A DNA stretch of 64,000 bases from Harmothoe impar (lineage: Eukaryota; Annelida; Polychaeta; Phyllodocida; Polynoidae). A model generated the notes under the pieces. That model was not told the DNA's origin. It searched no databases and was given only the letters and a program-made list of their open reading frames with translations. The translations under genes were made by a program, and so were the position numbers. The DNA lies in NCBI GenBank assembly GCA_947462335.1, contig OX381718.1, positions 38,470,976 through 38,534,975 on the forward strand. Direction: 5' to 3'. Positions 24,610 through 36,309 of this stretch are shown one piece after another. How positions within the stretch are numbered: position 1 is the stretch's first letter; every line of letters starts with the position of its first letter.

Positions 24610-26424
24610 ATGGAGGCTAATGCCCAACAGGATGATGTGCAACAGCAACAGCAGCGAATGCGGCACATCGATGCTGAACGCCGAGTGTATAAATCAATCC
24701 ATCCTAGAGACTTTCCGGCTGACGCAGAGCTTAAGGTCATCCCATGGATACGAAATTACGAGACATACATAGAGAAAGTATATGGGCCCGAAAACTTAAC
24801 CCTTACGTGCCCAGAACTCCAAAAGTGAGCGCTTTTACACCTATATATCTTCAACAGAGCACTCTAGGGGCCATAGTTGTCAAATCAGAATGATTTTAGA
24901 TGCAAATAAACCGGAATTCCATAAGCTTTCTAACGATACTAAATACTCTAGGGTTACATGTATAGAATATCGATGGTATACATAAATACAAAATTAAATG
25001 AGTTAGAAAAGGTCTAAAAATCATTGAAAATGCGCGCATTGGCCAAGGGGGTAAAAGAAAAATGACAAATAAAAGAAATATTGAAAGAAAATGGCGAAAA
25101 TAGTGATAAAAAACCTTTTCATTGTGTTTTTCTGGAGATTCCAACTAAATTGGTGGTATTCTTTCACTTTCAACATATATGCCCTCATTGGGAATAGCAA
25201 AAGCATGTTTATGATGCCAAATCAGTCTATTCCAAACTTAAAAGGCCCTTTTTCTGGAAAAATTAGCCGTTTTTACCATATTGTTTAATATTAGGAAAAT
25301 AATGTTCCTGGTTGCCATGGTAACCCAAATTATGACCTTCTTCCATACATTATTCGAAAGTGTATTCCATTAGCTTTCAGAAAATATAATATAAACCATA
25401 TCTCAGCACAAAATATTGAACTATTACACAATCCACAAATGATGTTGTGAAAATTCACTTTTGTCAAAATAGTTCTGGGCATGAAAGGGTTAAACGCCAC
25501 CAAGCTTGCTCAATTGTCCGCCCACCTCACACCCAACATATATGCATTCGTTGAGGCAATAGATAACTGGGCAACCGCTAAGACCAACATCATTAATTTA
25601 GCAGGTCCGACCTCGGAAAAAGTACATGCCTTAATTCGCAACCTCGCCCAAAAGCCAGATGAGGACGCCCACCAATTCTGCAGACGCACATTGAAGGTTT
25701 GCTCGGAAGTAGGGAAAACCTTGCCTGCGGATGTGCTCCGTATATACAGAGATGGGTTGCTCGGCTCGGTGAGAGACAAACTCAATCTCCAAGAATACAA
25801 TGACCTTACCGGGTTAGCCTTAGCCTCACAATCCGCTTTTGAGAGTTTTAGAACGAGCCACGAAAACACTGAAAGACTAAATGCACTTGAGTCGCATCTC
25901 AAGGGTATTAGCAACAAGATTGACGTAGGCGTGAGCACGATCAACGATAACATGGTATCAGTCCTAAAGATCGCTGAAAACTCATCGCCCGCAGCAGAGT
26001 CCATCCACGTTCAGTCAGTGCATCAGCAGCCCGGTACATCTCCCCACACATCTATGGGCCCTTACAAGAGGGGATGGACCCAGCAGCCACAGGTACTGCC
26101 ATCATCGTCATGCGTGCAGTGCTGGGAGTGTGGGGGAGATCATTACAAAGCAGGGTGTCCAATGCTACCACCATCAGGAGACGGGACCATGAGGGCTACG
26201 GAGAAGATAACAGGAGCTATTGGGATGAAGAGTGCGATGACTATGACCCCTTCAGCTGGCCAGATCCACCGGAAGCGTCTAATGGCCAAGGCCAAGGCCA
26301 GCAGCATCTCCCAAGAAGCCATGATGGACATGGCTTATCGTCGGTTGGACATGGCCGCAGCCCCAGTCTATCAAGGAAACTAAAATTTGGCCCCCTGATT
26401 GCACGGCATAAGTATTTTGTTTGA
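24610..26424 (+). pseudogene. Broken retrotransposon gag gene
   Basis: Gag is the structural protein that packages element RNA. The first piece (24610-24828, 72 codons) is Gln-rich and ends at a stop. The second (about 25481-26383) carries a hydrophilic, helix-rich capsid-like region and a zinc knuckle, C-x2-C-x3-H-x4-C, at residues 214-226 of that frame (about 26120-26158). The two pieces are in different frames and are separated by about 650 bp of AT-rich non-coding sequence that looks like an insertion. A GT donor-like GTGAGC at 24833 raises the alternative of an intron, but I could not find an acceptor that restores frame. Past the zinc knuckle a second frame change is likely, because the frame ending at 26424 has a more Gag-like acidic tail. 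No pol follows. It belongs to an LTR-type element different from the one at 35-45 kb. Confidence 0.65.
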
Positions 26425-27236
26425 CACTTTGGTAAATCTCTTTAATGATTTGATGATGGGCAAATCATTTTAACAAATTTTGTTTATGACTCTTGGTTTT
26501 GCAGGTTCAGGAAAGGCTAATGGGATGGTCCCAGGTTACCATCGTTTACTGAGGATAAGGTAGGGGATGATCAAGAGGCCAGGTACCTCTTGTTATGCGC
26601 CAGTTAAAGATGGCGCTGGTTAGGAGAAGAGAGTCCCTCGGCGGTAAGATTTTATTTGGGATTTCTGATTAAGGGTACCTTCATAAGGATGTGAAAGCAT
26701 CAGAGTAAGAATGCTTCACCACTTAATCAAACAGAGGCATGGAAGTTAATTGATGGGGACTTAGACTAAAAGCACAAAATGGCACGACAATAGAAACATA
26801 GGGTGACTTTCATTGATGGTATATGGCATGTTTTACAGTTCTAAAAGAAGGGCCACAACGGCCTCAGACCAATGAGGGTATGGGGTAGGAGCCTATACTT
26901 GTTTTCATATTGCATACCTTTCAACATTATTATAAAGGGGGTCTTTTAAGTATATACAAGCAGGAAGGGATACCCTTTGGGAGAAAATGTAAACACATTA
27001 GGATATGGGTTTATGAGAAAGTAGAAACAGACTGTTTTGACCACCACAATTAGGAGCAGATAGCCAGGAGCCGTCATCAAGTATAAAGCTAGAATGGGAC
27101 TAGGCAGCTAGCATTGCGATACCCCCCCCCCTCACTTATTTTAGTGGCAGCACAGAGCAGGTAGCTATAAGAATGGGATTGATAGCGGGTGGCTAAAAGA
27201 AAGGAATTGGGAATGCATACTTATGAAAAAGAAGGA
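26425..27236. other. No recognisable gene
   Basis: Anonymous sequence with a C-run near 27122. No pol motifs are found where they would be expected after gag. Confidence 0.45.
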
Positions 27237-28100
27237 TTTGTACATAAACCCCAGCTGGGTGTATGCATCATTGGTACAAAAAGGAAATGGACACTGGGAC
27301 ATGGTAGGCACTGATAGGCTCTTTTGCACACCATGGCTGACATGACAGTATATATAAAGAGGAGCAGACATCTTTTGGGGATAAACTGTAGACACACCCT
27401 TAGTGGCAGACCAAAGCACAGTTTGAGCAAGCAGTGATAGAAATGGAATGGAATGGAAAAAGAGCATACAAAATGGAAGGATTGAGGAAATGATACAGAA
27501 AACCCTAGCTAGGTGTATGCATCATTGGTACAAAAATGACATAGGCACTGGTATATAGTAGGCACTGATGGACCCCTCTTGCACAACATGGCTGACATGG
27601 TGCTTATGTTAGTGGCCTGATCAACCCACTACAACCTTCCGGATCCAGGTCAGCTTGGGAATTGTCAAAATTGAAAAGCTATGTTGTTTGTATAGGGGCT
27701 CCTAGTCATCAGTGCATTTCACAGTGATTATGTGGCAAGGAAGCCTGTATTGCAACGATGGATTGAATACAAAGTACCAATGATTTGAACTGCTGCAAAC
27801 TGACAAGATGGTCACTACTATTGGGTTGCACTTTGATTACAGCTTAACACAAGGGAAAGATACTGTCTATTAGAGTGCTGGGATTGAAATTGGGCTTAAG
27901 ATGGTGGGCTGGTCTGCAGTCAGCCCACTACAACTTTCTGGATTACTATTAGCTAGATAATTGTCAAAATTTAGAAGCAATGTTGTTGTGTAATTGAGGG
28001 CCCTAGTCATCAGTGCAGTCCCCAGTGCTTGAAGTGGTAGCTAACCACAATATTGCAAAGTAAAGTACCAATGGTTTTAGCTGCAGAAGACCGTCAAGGC
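27237..28100. repeat. Two successive direct duplications
   Basis: A block of about 110 bp at 27237-27347 (AGGTGTATGCATCATTGGTA type, GGCACTGAT, CATGGCTGACATG) recurs at about 27494-27601. A second block of about 215 bp at 27608-27830 (CCCACTACAACCTTCCGGAT, CTAGTCATCAGTGCA, AAAGTACCAATG) recurs at 27905-28100. Copies are diverged, so the duplications are old. Confidence 0.65.
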
Positions 28101-29048
28101 AAAGTGAAGGTTGAGTTGCCCGTCACTCATGTTTGGATACAAATTAATTATTGCTGGCCACAGGGCGGGGTGCCCCTTTGATTGCTACCATACCCTAGCT
28201 CATCTGGAATTTTTCTTATATATCATGAATCTTGTTGTAGCTGGACGTGTGTCTTCTTACTTTGCTGTGATTATGCCATGTTGTAATTATCAAATTACCA
28301 TCTTCATTAGTCTTTGTCAGTGTTGCCTCAGATTAGTGGCTTCGAAGATCCCTCCTATCAGAATGTGCAGGAAGCAGCAATGTGCAGAAATTCTATCAGC
28401 AGTCATCTCACAGGTATCACAAGGGTTTGTATTGAGCAGTTCATGGCCCTGGGCAGATGAACCTTTAGTGCTGGACTCTACATGACTGTAAGTCTGAATG
28501 ATACCAAATGGTGAGTATGGACATTTGTATCTTAGTGCCTATATTATTGGTTAGTTAGGGTTTAGGATTAGGAAAGTTTGTGTAATAACTTCAGGGATAT
28601 ACACATGTAATTGATAGCATAGCTGTAAGAATAACAATGAAGTTCTATGTCTATGACAGAAAGTTATTCAGTAATGCTAGAAGATGAAAAACAAAAGATG
28701 GAAGGAAATTAAACAACAAAAAAAATAAAAAATTAAATATCAAAAAATAAATTAAAAAAAAAAGAGAAAAAAAAAATTAAAAAAAAGAATTGATCCCTTC
28801 AGTGATCAATTGCGAACATGGTTAGCCCACTATCTATCATTAAGAGTCAAAATTTCAAAAAAATAATGCTCTGCTAATAATAATAGTATAAATGAATAAT
28901 GAATAGTATAAATATTACGTGTCAATGTCAAAATAATCAATATTCCCTGATACCCCTTCTGTCCCCAATGAGGCCACCACGTGTCAGCTGCAAGAAACAG
29001 TGCGGTACCATGGAGGAGGGTGCGAGAGTGTGAGTCAAGGACGTTGGG
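28101..29048. other. No recognisable gene; A-rich tract
   Basis: An A/T-rich low-complexity block lies at about 28710-28790. The 124-codon frame at 28111-28485 has no motif. Confidence 0.4.
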
Positions 29049-29184
29049 CAACATCCGGGCTACATCAACATCTGGACTACATCTACATCCAGGCTACACC
29101 AACATCCGGGCTGTATCAACATCTCAGCTACATCAGCGTCTGGGCTACACCTGCATCCGGCCTAGGCCAACATCTAGCCTAGGA
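29049..29184. repeat. 17-bp minisatellite, about 8 copies
   Basis: The unit is CAACATCCGGGCTACAT with variants. Because 17 is not a multiple of three, the repeat changes frame in each copy, so the 134-codon frame that crosses it is unlikely to be a gene. Confidence 0.8.
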
Positions 29185-30267
29185 AGGGTCAACAATCAGT
29201 CAGTCATGGGCACTGTGAGTGCCTTAGCAAGCAGTGCAAGAGACTTCTCTGGGGCCACCACACGGCCTGTCAAACATTATGAACAGTCCGAGCTAGCTGA
29301 ATACACCAACAACCCAGTATCCTCGCGCGATAATGGCCAACAGACCCCTACCATATCATGCACATTGACATTTGGAGAGGTCTAGGAAGGGTTCTCCTGT
29401 AGAAATGGCAGCAATGTCTCACCAACCAGATTGAGGGCCCTAAATGCATCATAACTATAGATGGACACTATGAACCTGAAGATGATTTCTTGTACTGAGC
29501 CATGCGTCATGATCAAATACTGACATTAACCAAATAGAGCCGTCCACACATGTATAATAAGGACAGACGGATTATATAACTTTACATATTCACTTGAAAA
29601 TATGTGGATCAACAAGGGAAAAGGGACCTCCGCGGGGGATTTTTAGTTCCAACTTTGGCCACCAGGGGGCTCCATATAGCCAACAATGTTCAAAATATCA
29701 TAAAAATTGCTCTATACTACTTTTTGATGGAGAATACAATAAGCCACTTTAGAAAATTCCAACTTTAGTGAAAACCTTCCATATTTGGAATGTAAAAAGA
29801 ACGTTTTTGGGCTGAAATTGGTGTTTTTGCACTTGTTGGTTGCCATGGAAACATAATTTTCATTCTAAATTGAATTTTTCAAGAAATTAATGGTTACAAG
29901 GCCCACAAAGATTTCAATGCTGAAAACGGAATGTAAATTCCATTTTAAGATTAAAAGCTGTGACCAAATGTTTGAAAAAGTTTGGATATTTGGGAATTTT
30001 TGTAATTATGCTAATTAGATAGAGATATCTCTAAAACAAAGTAAGATAGAGCTTATTGGCATTTGAGATTGGACAGTGCCCACACATATTGAAGGAGTCA
30101 ATTCTCAAAAACTAGAAGTGGTACCTGCTAATGAAATATATCACTGGAAAGCTGATGACCTCAATTTTATAATTGAGTTTAACCTTTGGAGGACCCTTTT
30201 CCCGCGACTGTCCACATATAAACATTTAGACTCCTATTTTTGCCTAGAAATAACTTACAAGGATGAG
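29185..30267. other. No recognisable gene; old dispersed repeat
   Basis: 29640-30100 shares words with 19515-19690 and contains TTGCCATGGAAACATAATTT, similar to TTGCCATGGTAACC in the insert within the gag remnant. This suggests one old repeat family; its class is unknown. Confidence 0.4.
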
Positions 30268-30830
30268 ATGTGTATAATTACAATTATATAAGTTGAGGAT
30301 AGGTAAATTTCATATGTTTAGATAGGATTGATGTAGATATGTGTATAATTAATGGTGTATAAGTTAAGAATAGGTAAATCATATATGTTTAGATAGGATT
30401 AATGTAGATATCATGTGTATAATTACAAGTATATAAGTTGAAGATAGGTTAATTATATACGTTTATATAGGATTGAGGTAGAGATGTGTACTATTTCAAT
30501 TATATAAGTTAAGGACAGGTAAATTATATATGTTTAGATAGGATTATGATATATAGGATGCATATAATTAAAGATATATAAGTTAAGTATGGGTAAATAA
30601 TATATGTTTATATAGGATTAACGTAGATAAGATGGGTTTTATCAAAATTATATCAGCTAAGGATAGGTAAATTATATATATGTTTATATAGGACTAATGC
30701 AGATGACATGTGTAATATTAATGGCATATGAGTTAAGGAATCGAGGAACTATATACGCTTGGATAAGATTGCGGAAGATGAAAGGCATGTAATTAAAGGC
30801 TTATGAGATATATAAGGGAAGAAACAAACT
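30268..30830. repeat. AT-rich ~72-bp tandem repeat, 7-8 copies
   Basis: The unit contains TGTATAATTACAATTATATA, AGTTAAGGATAGGTAAAT and ATGTTTAGATAGGATTAATG. Starts at 30271, 30342 and 30416 give periods of 71-74 bp, and copies decay to the right. Confidence 0.85.
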
Positions 30831-31009
30831 ATATGCGCATAACCGGTCGAATAGAAATAGCAATATCTTGGAATAGAAAAACAATATAATCTGACATGTT
30901 CACTGTTTACTTGTATGTATATGTATATTCAACTATGAACGAGACACTCAGCCAACCATGAAAAATGAATAAGAGTGGAGCTTATGATCTTCATTGTCCG
31001 TCCGAGCCG

Positions 31010-31459
31010 TGTTAGAGAAATCTAACACCCTTTTTAGGCCTCAAATCGAAATTAGTGTGGGCCTCAAATGTAGACACTCCCCTCAATCCCCCCCCCCCTC
31101 CCAGAAGTGAAAACCAGTCCAACAACTGACCAGCCAACCCCTCCCCCCCCCATACACAGCAAGGTCTATATGGAGACCCAGCTTATGCTACTTATGTAAC
31201 ACCACCACATATAACCCCTCTGTCCACCCCACCTCCAGGGAGAGAGGCCAGGAGACCACCGGAGAGGGCATACCTCCAGCAGTCCCACACACCCCCACTC
31301 ACACACCCAGGGGGGCACAGCATGGAGGCTAACACAGGAGGAAACCACACCTACAATTGAAGGTATATACTGTTTACTGTTGGCTGAGTGTCTTTACATA
31401 TAACTTCTCACACCACTATTCCTATACAGGGAATGAACTTTGTAATAAAAACTAGTACT
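31010..31459. repeat. 450-bp repeat, copy 2
   Basis: A near-identical direct copy of 22183-22634, with the same palindromic start and the same ACTAGTACT end. Flanking sequences differ from copy 1, which gives the element edges to within a few bases. Confidence 0.75.
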
Positions 31460-32092
31460 TCTCAGCAAGCGAGTTATGTTGACCTGACTTAAACTAGACT
31501 ATACATATGCCTCCTGGCCACACCCATCACCACCACACCTAGTGGGCACCATTGGAGACAACTACAGGAAACATGGTCAAAACCCCAAATAGACCACAAT
31601 ATATATTACACCCATGAATTGCGAAAATCCTCACTGAATCCCCCTAAATCCCCTGTCCTACAGCTGTCAGTGACTGACAACTGAGTGACCAGCTTAACCC
31701 CGTGTAGGCCGTAATGGGGAGGGAGCCAAGAAACTGATGGGCTTCAATACAAGTGACAACATTGGCTTAACCCGTTAAGAGGAGCAACATGCTTCAATGT
31801 ACTACATGCACTTTTGTATAAATATATTGAATGAATGCAGCACTTTGGGTAACTCCTCAGTGCTCCTTGGTGCTTTGTTGGTAATGTAGGCCGCTTATAT
31901 TTCAGCAATATTAATTTGGTCTGCAAACATATAGATAATTAATATCAGTAGCATTGCTGCTTATTTGTCCTGGGTAGAACAGAGTCCATACAGCTACTTC
32001 CAGTGCCCTATAGAATCTGCTTGCCCCCGATTGTCGCCCATTTTGGTGGAACAACCTCTTAATTGTGTCCCTTACACTACGTTACAGCAGTA
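31460..32092. other. No gene; MITE fragment at about 31769-31870
   Basis: TTAACCCGTTAAGAGGAGC followed by GAATGAATGCAGCACTTTGG marks a truncated copy of the TTAACCCTTTAAGGACGG family. Confidence 0.45.
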
Positions 32093-32296
32093 AGGCAAAA
32101 AAATGTTTGTTTCAGGTCACCTGACCAATTGTGAAGAAGTTCTCGTATTTCTACCCTTTAAAAAAAATCAATTTTAGGGACTTCTGAGAGGCTGGGTAGT
32201 ACTTTCATGTTGGAAAAAAGGTTTAAAAAATGAAATCTGACCTACCGACCCTACGTATTCTTGCCTTATTACCTGAAACAAACCTTTTTATGGCCT
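32093..32296. mobile_element. MITE, sister copy of 17689-17988 without the nested insertion
   Basis: Starts AGGCAAAAAAATGTTTGTTT and ends ACCTGAAACAAACCTTTTTA then TGGCCT. The GAGAGGCTGGGTAGTACTTT and GACCTACCGACCCTAC blocks are shared with the 17.7-kb copy. Confidence 0.75.
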
Positions 32297-32450
32297 AACA
32301 TGAGTGTGACATAGTATAGCTGGTTCAGGGGTAGGCCTGTTTAATCAGACTAATGGCATACAGCTCATGACCTGTCTTATATAGGGATTACTGTACGGTA
32401 ACCCAGTCTCCCCAGCTATGTGTCATACAGCCTGAATGACTGATACCTAG

Positions 32451-32691
32451 CCCCTTAACACCAGCCTACATGCCTAATGCCCCTTGTGGTCATGATGCAT
32501 GGATGCATCCCTAGGGAGTCAACATGACAATGCTGCATTCATGTATCATGCAGACCATTCGAGAGAGTATCGATCTCATAGAGTGGGCACGACACGTTCA
32601 TCAAGGCAGCACTAGCGAGTTACTCAACAGGGATGAATAAATGGACTGCATAACACGCTAAAGCAATATGTGGTCCTTACAGGGTAGTAAC
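32451..32691. mobile_element. MITE of the TTAACCCTTTAAGGACGG family
   Basis: From CCCCTTAACACCAGCC to TGTGGTCCTTACAGGGTAG. The inverted core GGTCATGATGCATGGATGC and CTGCATTCATGTATCATGC is present. Confidence 0.6.
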
Positions 32692-32817
32692 CAATTCACT
32701 TTACCCGCCATGCAAAAACCATGTGGTCATCGAGGTGGGATAAACCTCTCAGAGGGTGATCCTTGTTTATGGAAGTATGGCTATTACATCCTGGGGTACA
32801 CGCAACACTGTAAAGGG

Positions 32818-32990
32818 GTGAATGAGGGAGGGAGGAAATGAATGATGGACGGTTACTCGGCTAAGAGGGTAAGTTAGGGATGGGTGGAGAGGCAGGAATG
32901 GAAGGAGGGAGGGAGGGAATGAGGGACTGAGGGGAGGAGGAATGAAGGAGATGGCGGAATGAAGGGGAATGAGGGAGAAGGGAGCAATGC
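32818..32990. repeat. Purine-rich GGGA/GGAAT tract
   Basis: Irregular repeats of GAATGAGGGA and GGAGGGAGGGAGGG on the plus strand. The minus-strand ORF across it is low-complexity. Confidence 0.75.
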
Positions 32991-34003
32991 ATGAATGTAT
33001 GGCTTTAAGTCGCTTTTACTCAAATTAAATATATCTTTAGAGTTCGCTTTAAACCTGTATAATTTACTTAAATGCAAACATTCATGCAGTGGAATGAGGG
33101 AAAGAGATCTCTGGCATAGATTCACCAGGACTGTATCGATGTAATCATGATGGCCAAGGGCATACTGTCAACAAGAAGGGGTAACCTGGAACTTGTGCGT
33201 CACCTTTCCCTTTATGACAGTCTGACTATAACATTATTACATTATATGAACGGACATCAGAGGCCAACCTATTAGATACAAAAAGAACAATTACCCCCCA
33301 TAAAGCTAATAATAAATATTCCCCTCCAGTAGATTCTGAGTCAAAGCCAAAGTCAGTAAATCCCGAGCCAAACCAACACCCATAAAGTCCCCGCATCCTA
33401 TCTATACGGGCCCCTCCCCAGAACATGGCATGGGTCATGCAACAGGAGCCAAACAGTTTTCCTATGGAAGCACACCAATTAACGCACGATGCACCTAGCT
33501 CACGTGAGTGCACGGACAAACAGTTACAGTGTGTCTTAAGCCAGTCTTATAGATGTCTTACAACCAAAAAGTCTTAAAAAATGATACAGAATATAGATGG
33601 CACTTGTGTACCTTTGTTCCCCCTCCAAATATTTACTGTGACATCTCTTACGCCAGTCTTATTGATGTAGTCTGTAAATCCAGAAACAACAACCCCACAG
33701 CATCTAGTAAAGCCATCAGTGTCCACAACAACATATATCGGTCATTGACTCTATATATGTAAACATTAATATGGCATGTTTTATAACATAATGTCAAATA
33801 ACCACTTTAATGTACTGATAGACACCTTGTTATACAATATGATCCTGATACTGACTCGGCCTAACGTGCACACAGCAGGACCCTGGTGGGTGAACGACGC
33901 ACCACCAGAACCACGTGAGATGTAGACTTGGTGATTGGGCGCCATTCCTGGAGTGAATGAATCAGCCTCTTCATGGCATCCTGGATATTGGGTTGATAAA
34001 ATT
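32991..34003. other. No recognisable gene
   Basis: Anonymous. The frame at 33226-33519 (minus, 97 codons) is Gly/Cys-rich without a known pattern. Confidence 0.4.
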
Positions 34004-34235
34004 AACCCGTTAAGACCTGCATAGCGCTTTATTGTGGTATGCCCTTTGTTGTCATCGAGCATCTAAAGCCCTGGCGCGTGACTCGCCAGGGTTGCGTTCA
34101 TGTATCGTGCAAAACATATATGGGGCTGACACACTCGTGCATAGTTGACTTGGTGCATAAATGAAACCCTGGCGAGGAAATTCGCCAGAGCTGCATGAAT
34201 GCATCATGACGACAAATGGCATGGTACATTATTGT
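34004..34235. mobile_element. MITE of the TTAACCCTTTAAGGACGG family
   Basis: The left end ATTAACCCGTTAAGACCTGC is clear. Two internal stems, CCCTGGCG-CGTGACTCGCCAGGG and CCCTGGCGAGGAAATTCGCCAG, are well preserved. The right end is weak. Confidence 0.6.
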
Positions 34236-34639
34236 CCCCTGGCAACCAGACGGATAAAGAGCGACAATCGGACCAATTCTGTCTCATAGAGCGATTACGG
34301 AGAACGTAGACCTCTTAGTTTGTCTGAACAGATTTTGGGTTACATAGTATAAGGTAGGAATGAGCTGTATGTGTTCAGGTTGTATGCATCGTTTTTATTA
34401 TTGAGTAGCTACCAATGAGGCTAGGTGAAATAGTGTAGATATTGTGGTATGCTTCCTGAAACTATGGGTGATCTAGAATTATCTTGGATTTATGCCATGT
34501 AGTAAGGCTTCATCAAAGTGAATATACCGCGTTCCTACGGGGCTTGAATTTGCAGAACAAAGAGTCTACCACTGCCATGTCCGGCTATCTTTAGTCAACG
34601 AAGGGAACCAGAAGTATAACAAAATAAATTCAAATCCAA

Positions 34640-34754
34640 ACTCAAATATTCCAGTTTTGCATAACCTACTCAATCAGATACTGGAAGCTATTCTATCTAT
34701 TTTACAGACCGACTGGTTTAACCGCTGGATTGCTGGGAATATATTACCGAGTGG
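34640..34754 (+). other. Possible exon-like open stretch ending at a strong splice donor
   Basis: An open frame (34657-34914) encodes an amphipathic, Leu/Ile-rich peptide and is crossed at about 34754 by GAGTGGTAAGTATG, a near-perfect 5' splice site. I recognise no family, cannot find a partner exon, and cannot exclude chance. It is listed only because donor and reading frame coincide. Confidence 0.15.
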
Positions 34755-35330
34755 TAAGTATGACTCGCACTATTCTAGCAGACTACCTATTCTAGATGGA
34801 ATTCATGATTATAGTGATAATATTATACCTCATTCGCCTTTAATGGGTTTCCAGGCATACATTCATGAGGCTTCAATCATCACAGTATCTCCGTTCTTAG
34901 AACAGAAAGATTGAAGGAAACATCTAGCTACCTCTACACATCTATCATAAATCACACCAGGCAGATATTCATGGTGGCCAACTGCTAAGTGTATCAAGGC
35001 TGCTAACTGTAGTGAGTTAGCAGTAACCCATAAAACTGTTGTGCATAGTAAGTAATGTCACCTCTAGTAACTAGGAAGACATTTTCTTGATTTTATGTCG
35101 GCGTAGGTAGCCTAAGCAAAGATAAAACCCTTATATAACAGTAAACTTCTGCTCGAGTTTGAATTGATATTAATGTGAGCCTGGGCACAGAATGGTCCAG
35201 TACGTTAGGGGCCTTCCATAAAGTATGTACGCACCCAGGGGGTGGGGGGGGGGGGTCATGGCAAATGCATACACAAGCGTACATGAAAAAACAGGGGTGG
35301 GGGGGAGGGTCCAGAGTCATTTTTGCATAC

Positions 35331-35648
35331 TGTAATAGAAAGACTAAGGCCGGCTGGGGAATGCAAGGAACACGAGAACACAGACAGTTTATGAATAAAG
35401 GCTTGTATTCAGGAAAGTGCTTGACTAGAGGTTATTATTTATACATAAGGCACATCAACAGTTCTTATGACCAACTGCGGAGTTCGGAGCTCAGGGAGTA
35501 CGTCCGTCGCCAAGCTTGAGCCAAAGTAGACTGAGGCGCGACTCCGCAGCGCGCCCTAATATAGGGCTCGCTACGGAGGCGCCCTCTGGTGGGCGGCGGA
35601 CGAACTACTCCTGCGCTCCAGACTCCGCAGCGGCTCCTTCCCGCTACA
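35331..35648 (-). repeat. 3' LTR of the gypsy element
   Basis: On the minus strand it begins TGTAGCGGGAAGG and ends TCTTTCTATTACA (TG...CA). A TATAAATA promoter-like box lies near 35446-35453 on the minus strand. Three ACTCCGCA/TGCGGAGT words are present (35476, 35541, 35622). I see no canonical AATAAA on the coding strand. Confidence 0.93.
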
Positions 35649-35658
35649 CCCTTCCCTC
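35649..35658 (-). other. Polypurine tract
   Basis: On the minus strand GAGGGAAGGG abuts the 3' LTR directly, as expected for the plus-strand primer of an LTR retrotransposon. Confidence 0.75.
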
Positions 35659-36309
35659 GTTATTTACAGCTGTACCCTCCCTCCCTAATTGAAGTAGAGA
35701 TAAATATAGACTCCGCAATACCGGATTACAATTGGTGGTATCCCTGCGACTTAACTGTAGTTACATTTGACTCAACATGCTTATTTATGTAGCGCTGCTC
35801 CCGCGAAGTTACAGTCGTAAACGGTGAGATCGGCTCGATCCTATGTTAACATTAATAATATTTAAACTGCACGACTCCTGCGGAGTTCGCTTATGATATA
35901 ACCTATGCGGAGTCCCCTGTGGGGATCTTAAGTCTCTAATGCTGCCGGAAACATGCTGCCCGAACTTCTAAGGTGGTGAGGTGGTGGATGGTGATGATGG
36001 TGAAGATGACGGGTGGAGGGGATGACCGGTGCCTCCACGCCGGCCGCTCCGTCCGGACTTTCTGCGGGGTCCTACTCGTCCCTACGGCGAGGGGGGGATC
36101 CTCCTCCTTCCTACAAGTCAACACAATTTAAAGGTAAGGTCAGGTAAGATTTCTCTCTTCTTTTACTCCTCCCTCCCGTAGCGCTCACGATGGTAGTATC
36201 ACTTCTCCCCTTCTTAAGTACTACCCGTGGAGGTCCTGTACTGGTCCTCCGCCGCCCCGGGGCCCTATACCGGGCCTCTGGCGTCTGCTTCATTCCCCTC
36301 CCTTCCTTC
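35659..36309 (-). other. 3' untranslated region of the gypsy element
   Basis: No ORF of note. It holds three more TGCGGAGT/ACTCCGCA words (35710, 35879, 35906) and a GGT/GAT simple stretch near 35973-36010. Confidence 0.6.

Noticed and set aside
28981..29385. 134-codon plus-strand frame as a gene
   Set aside because: Most of it crosses a 17-bp minisatellite that shifts frame each copy, with no motif or splice signal.
35331..35648. Plus-strand AATAAA in the LTR as its polyadenylation signal
   Set aside because: The genes, polypurine tract and primer site all place the coding strand on minus, so this AATAAA is antisense.
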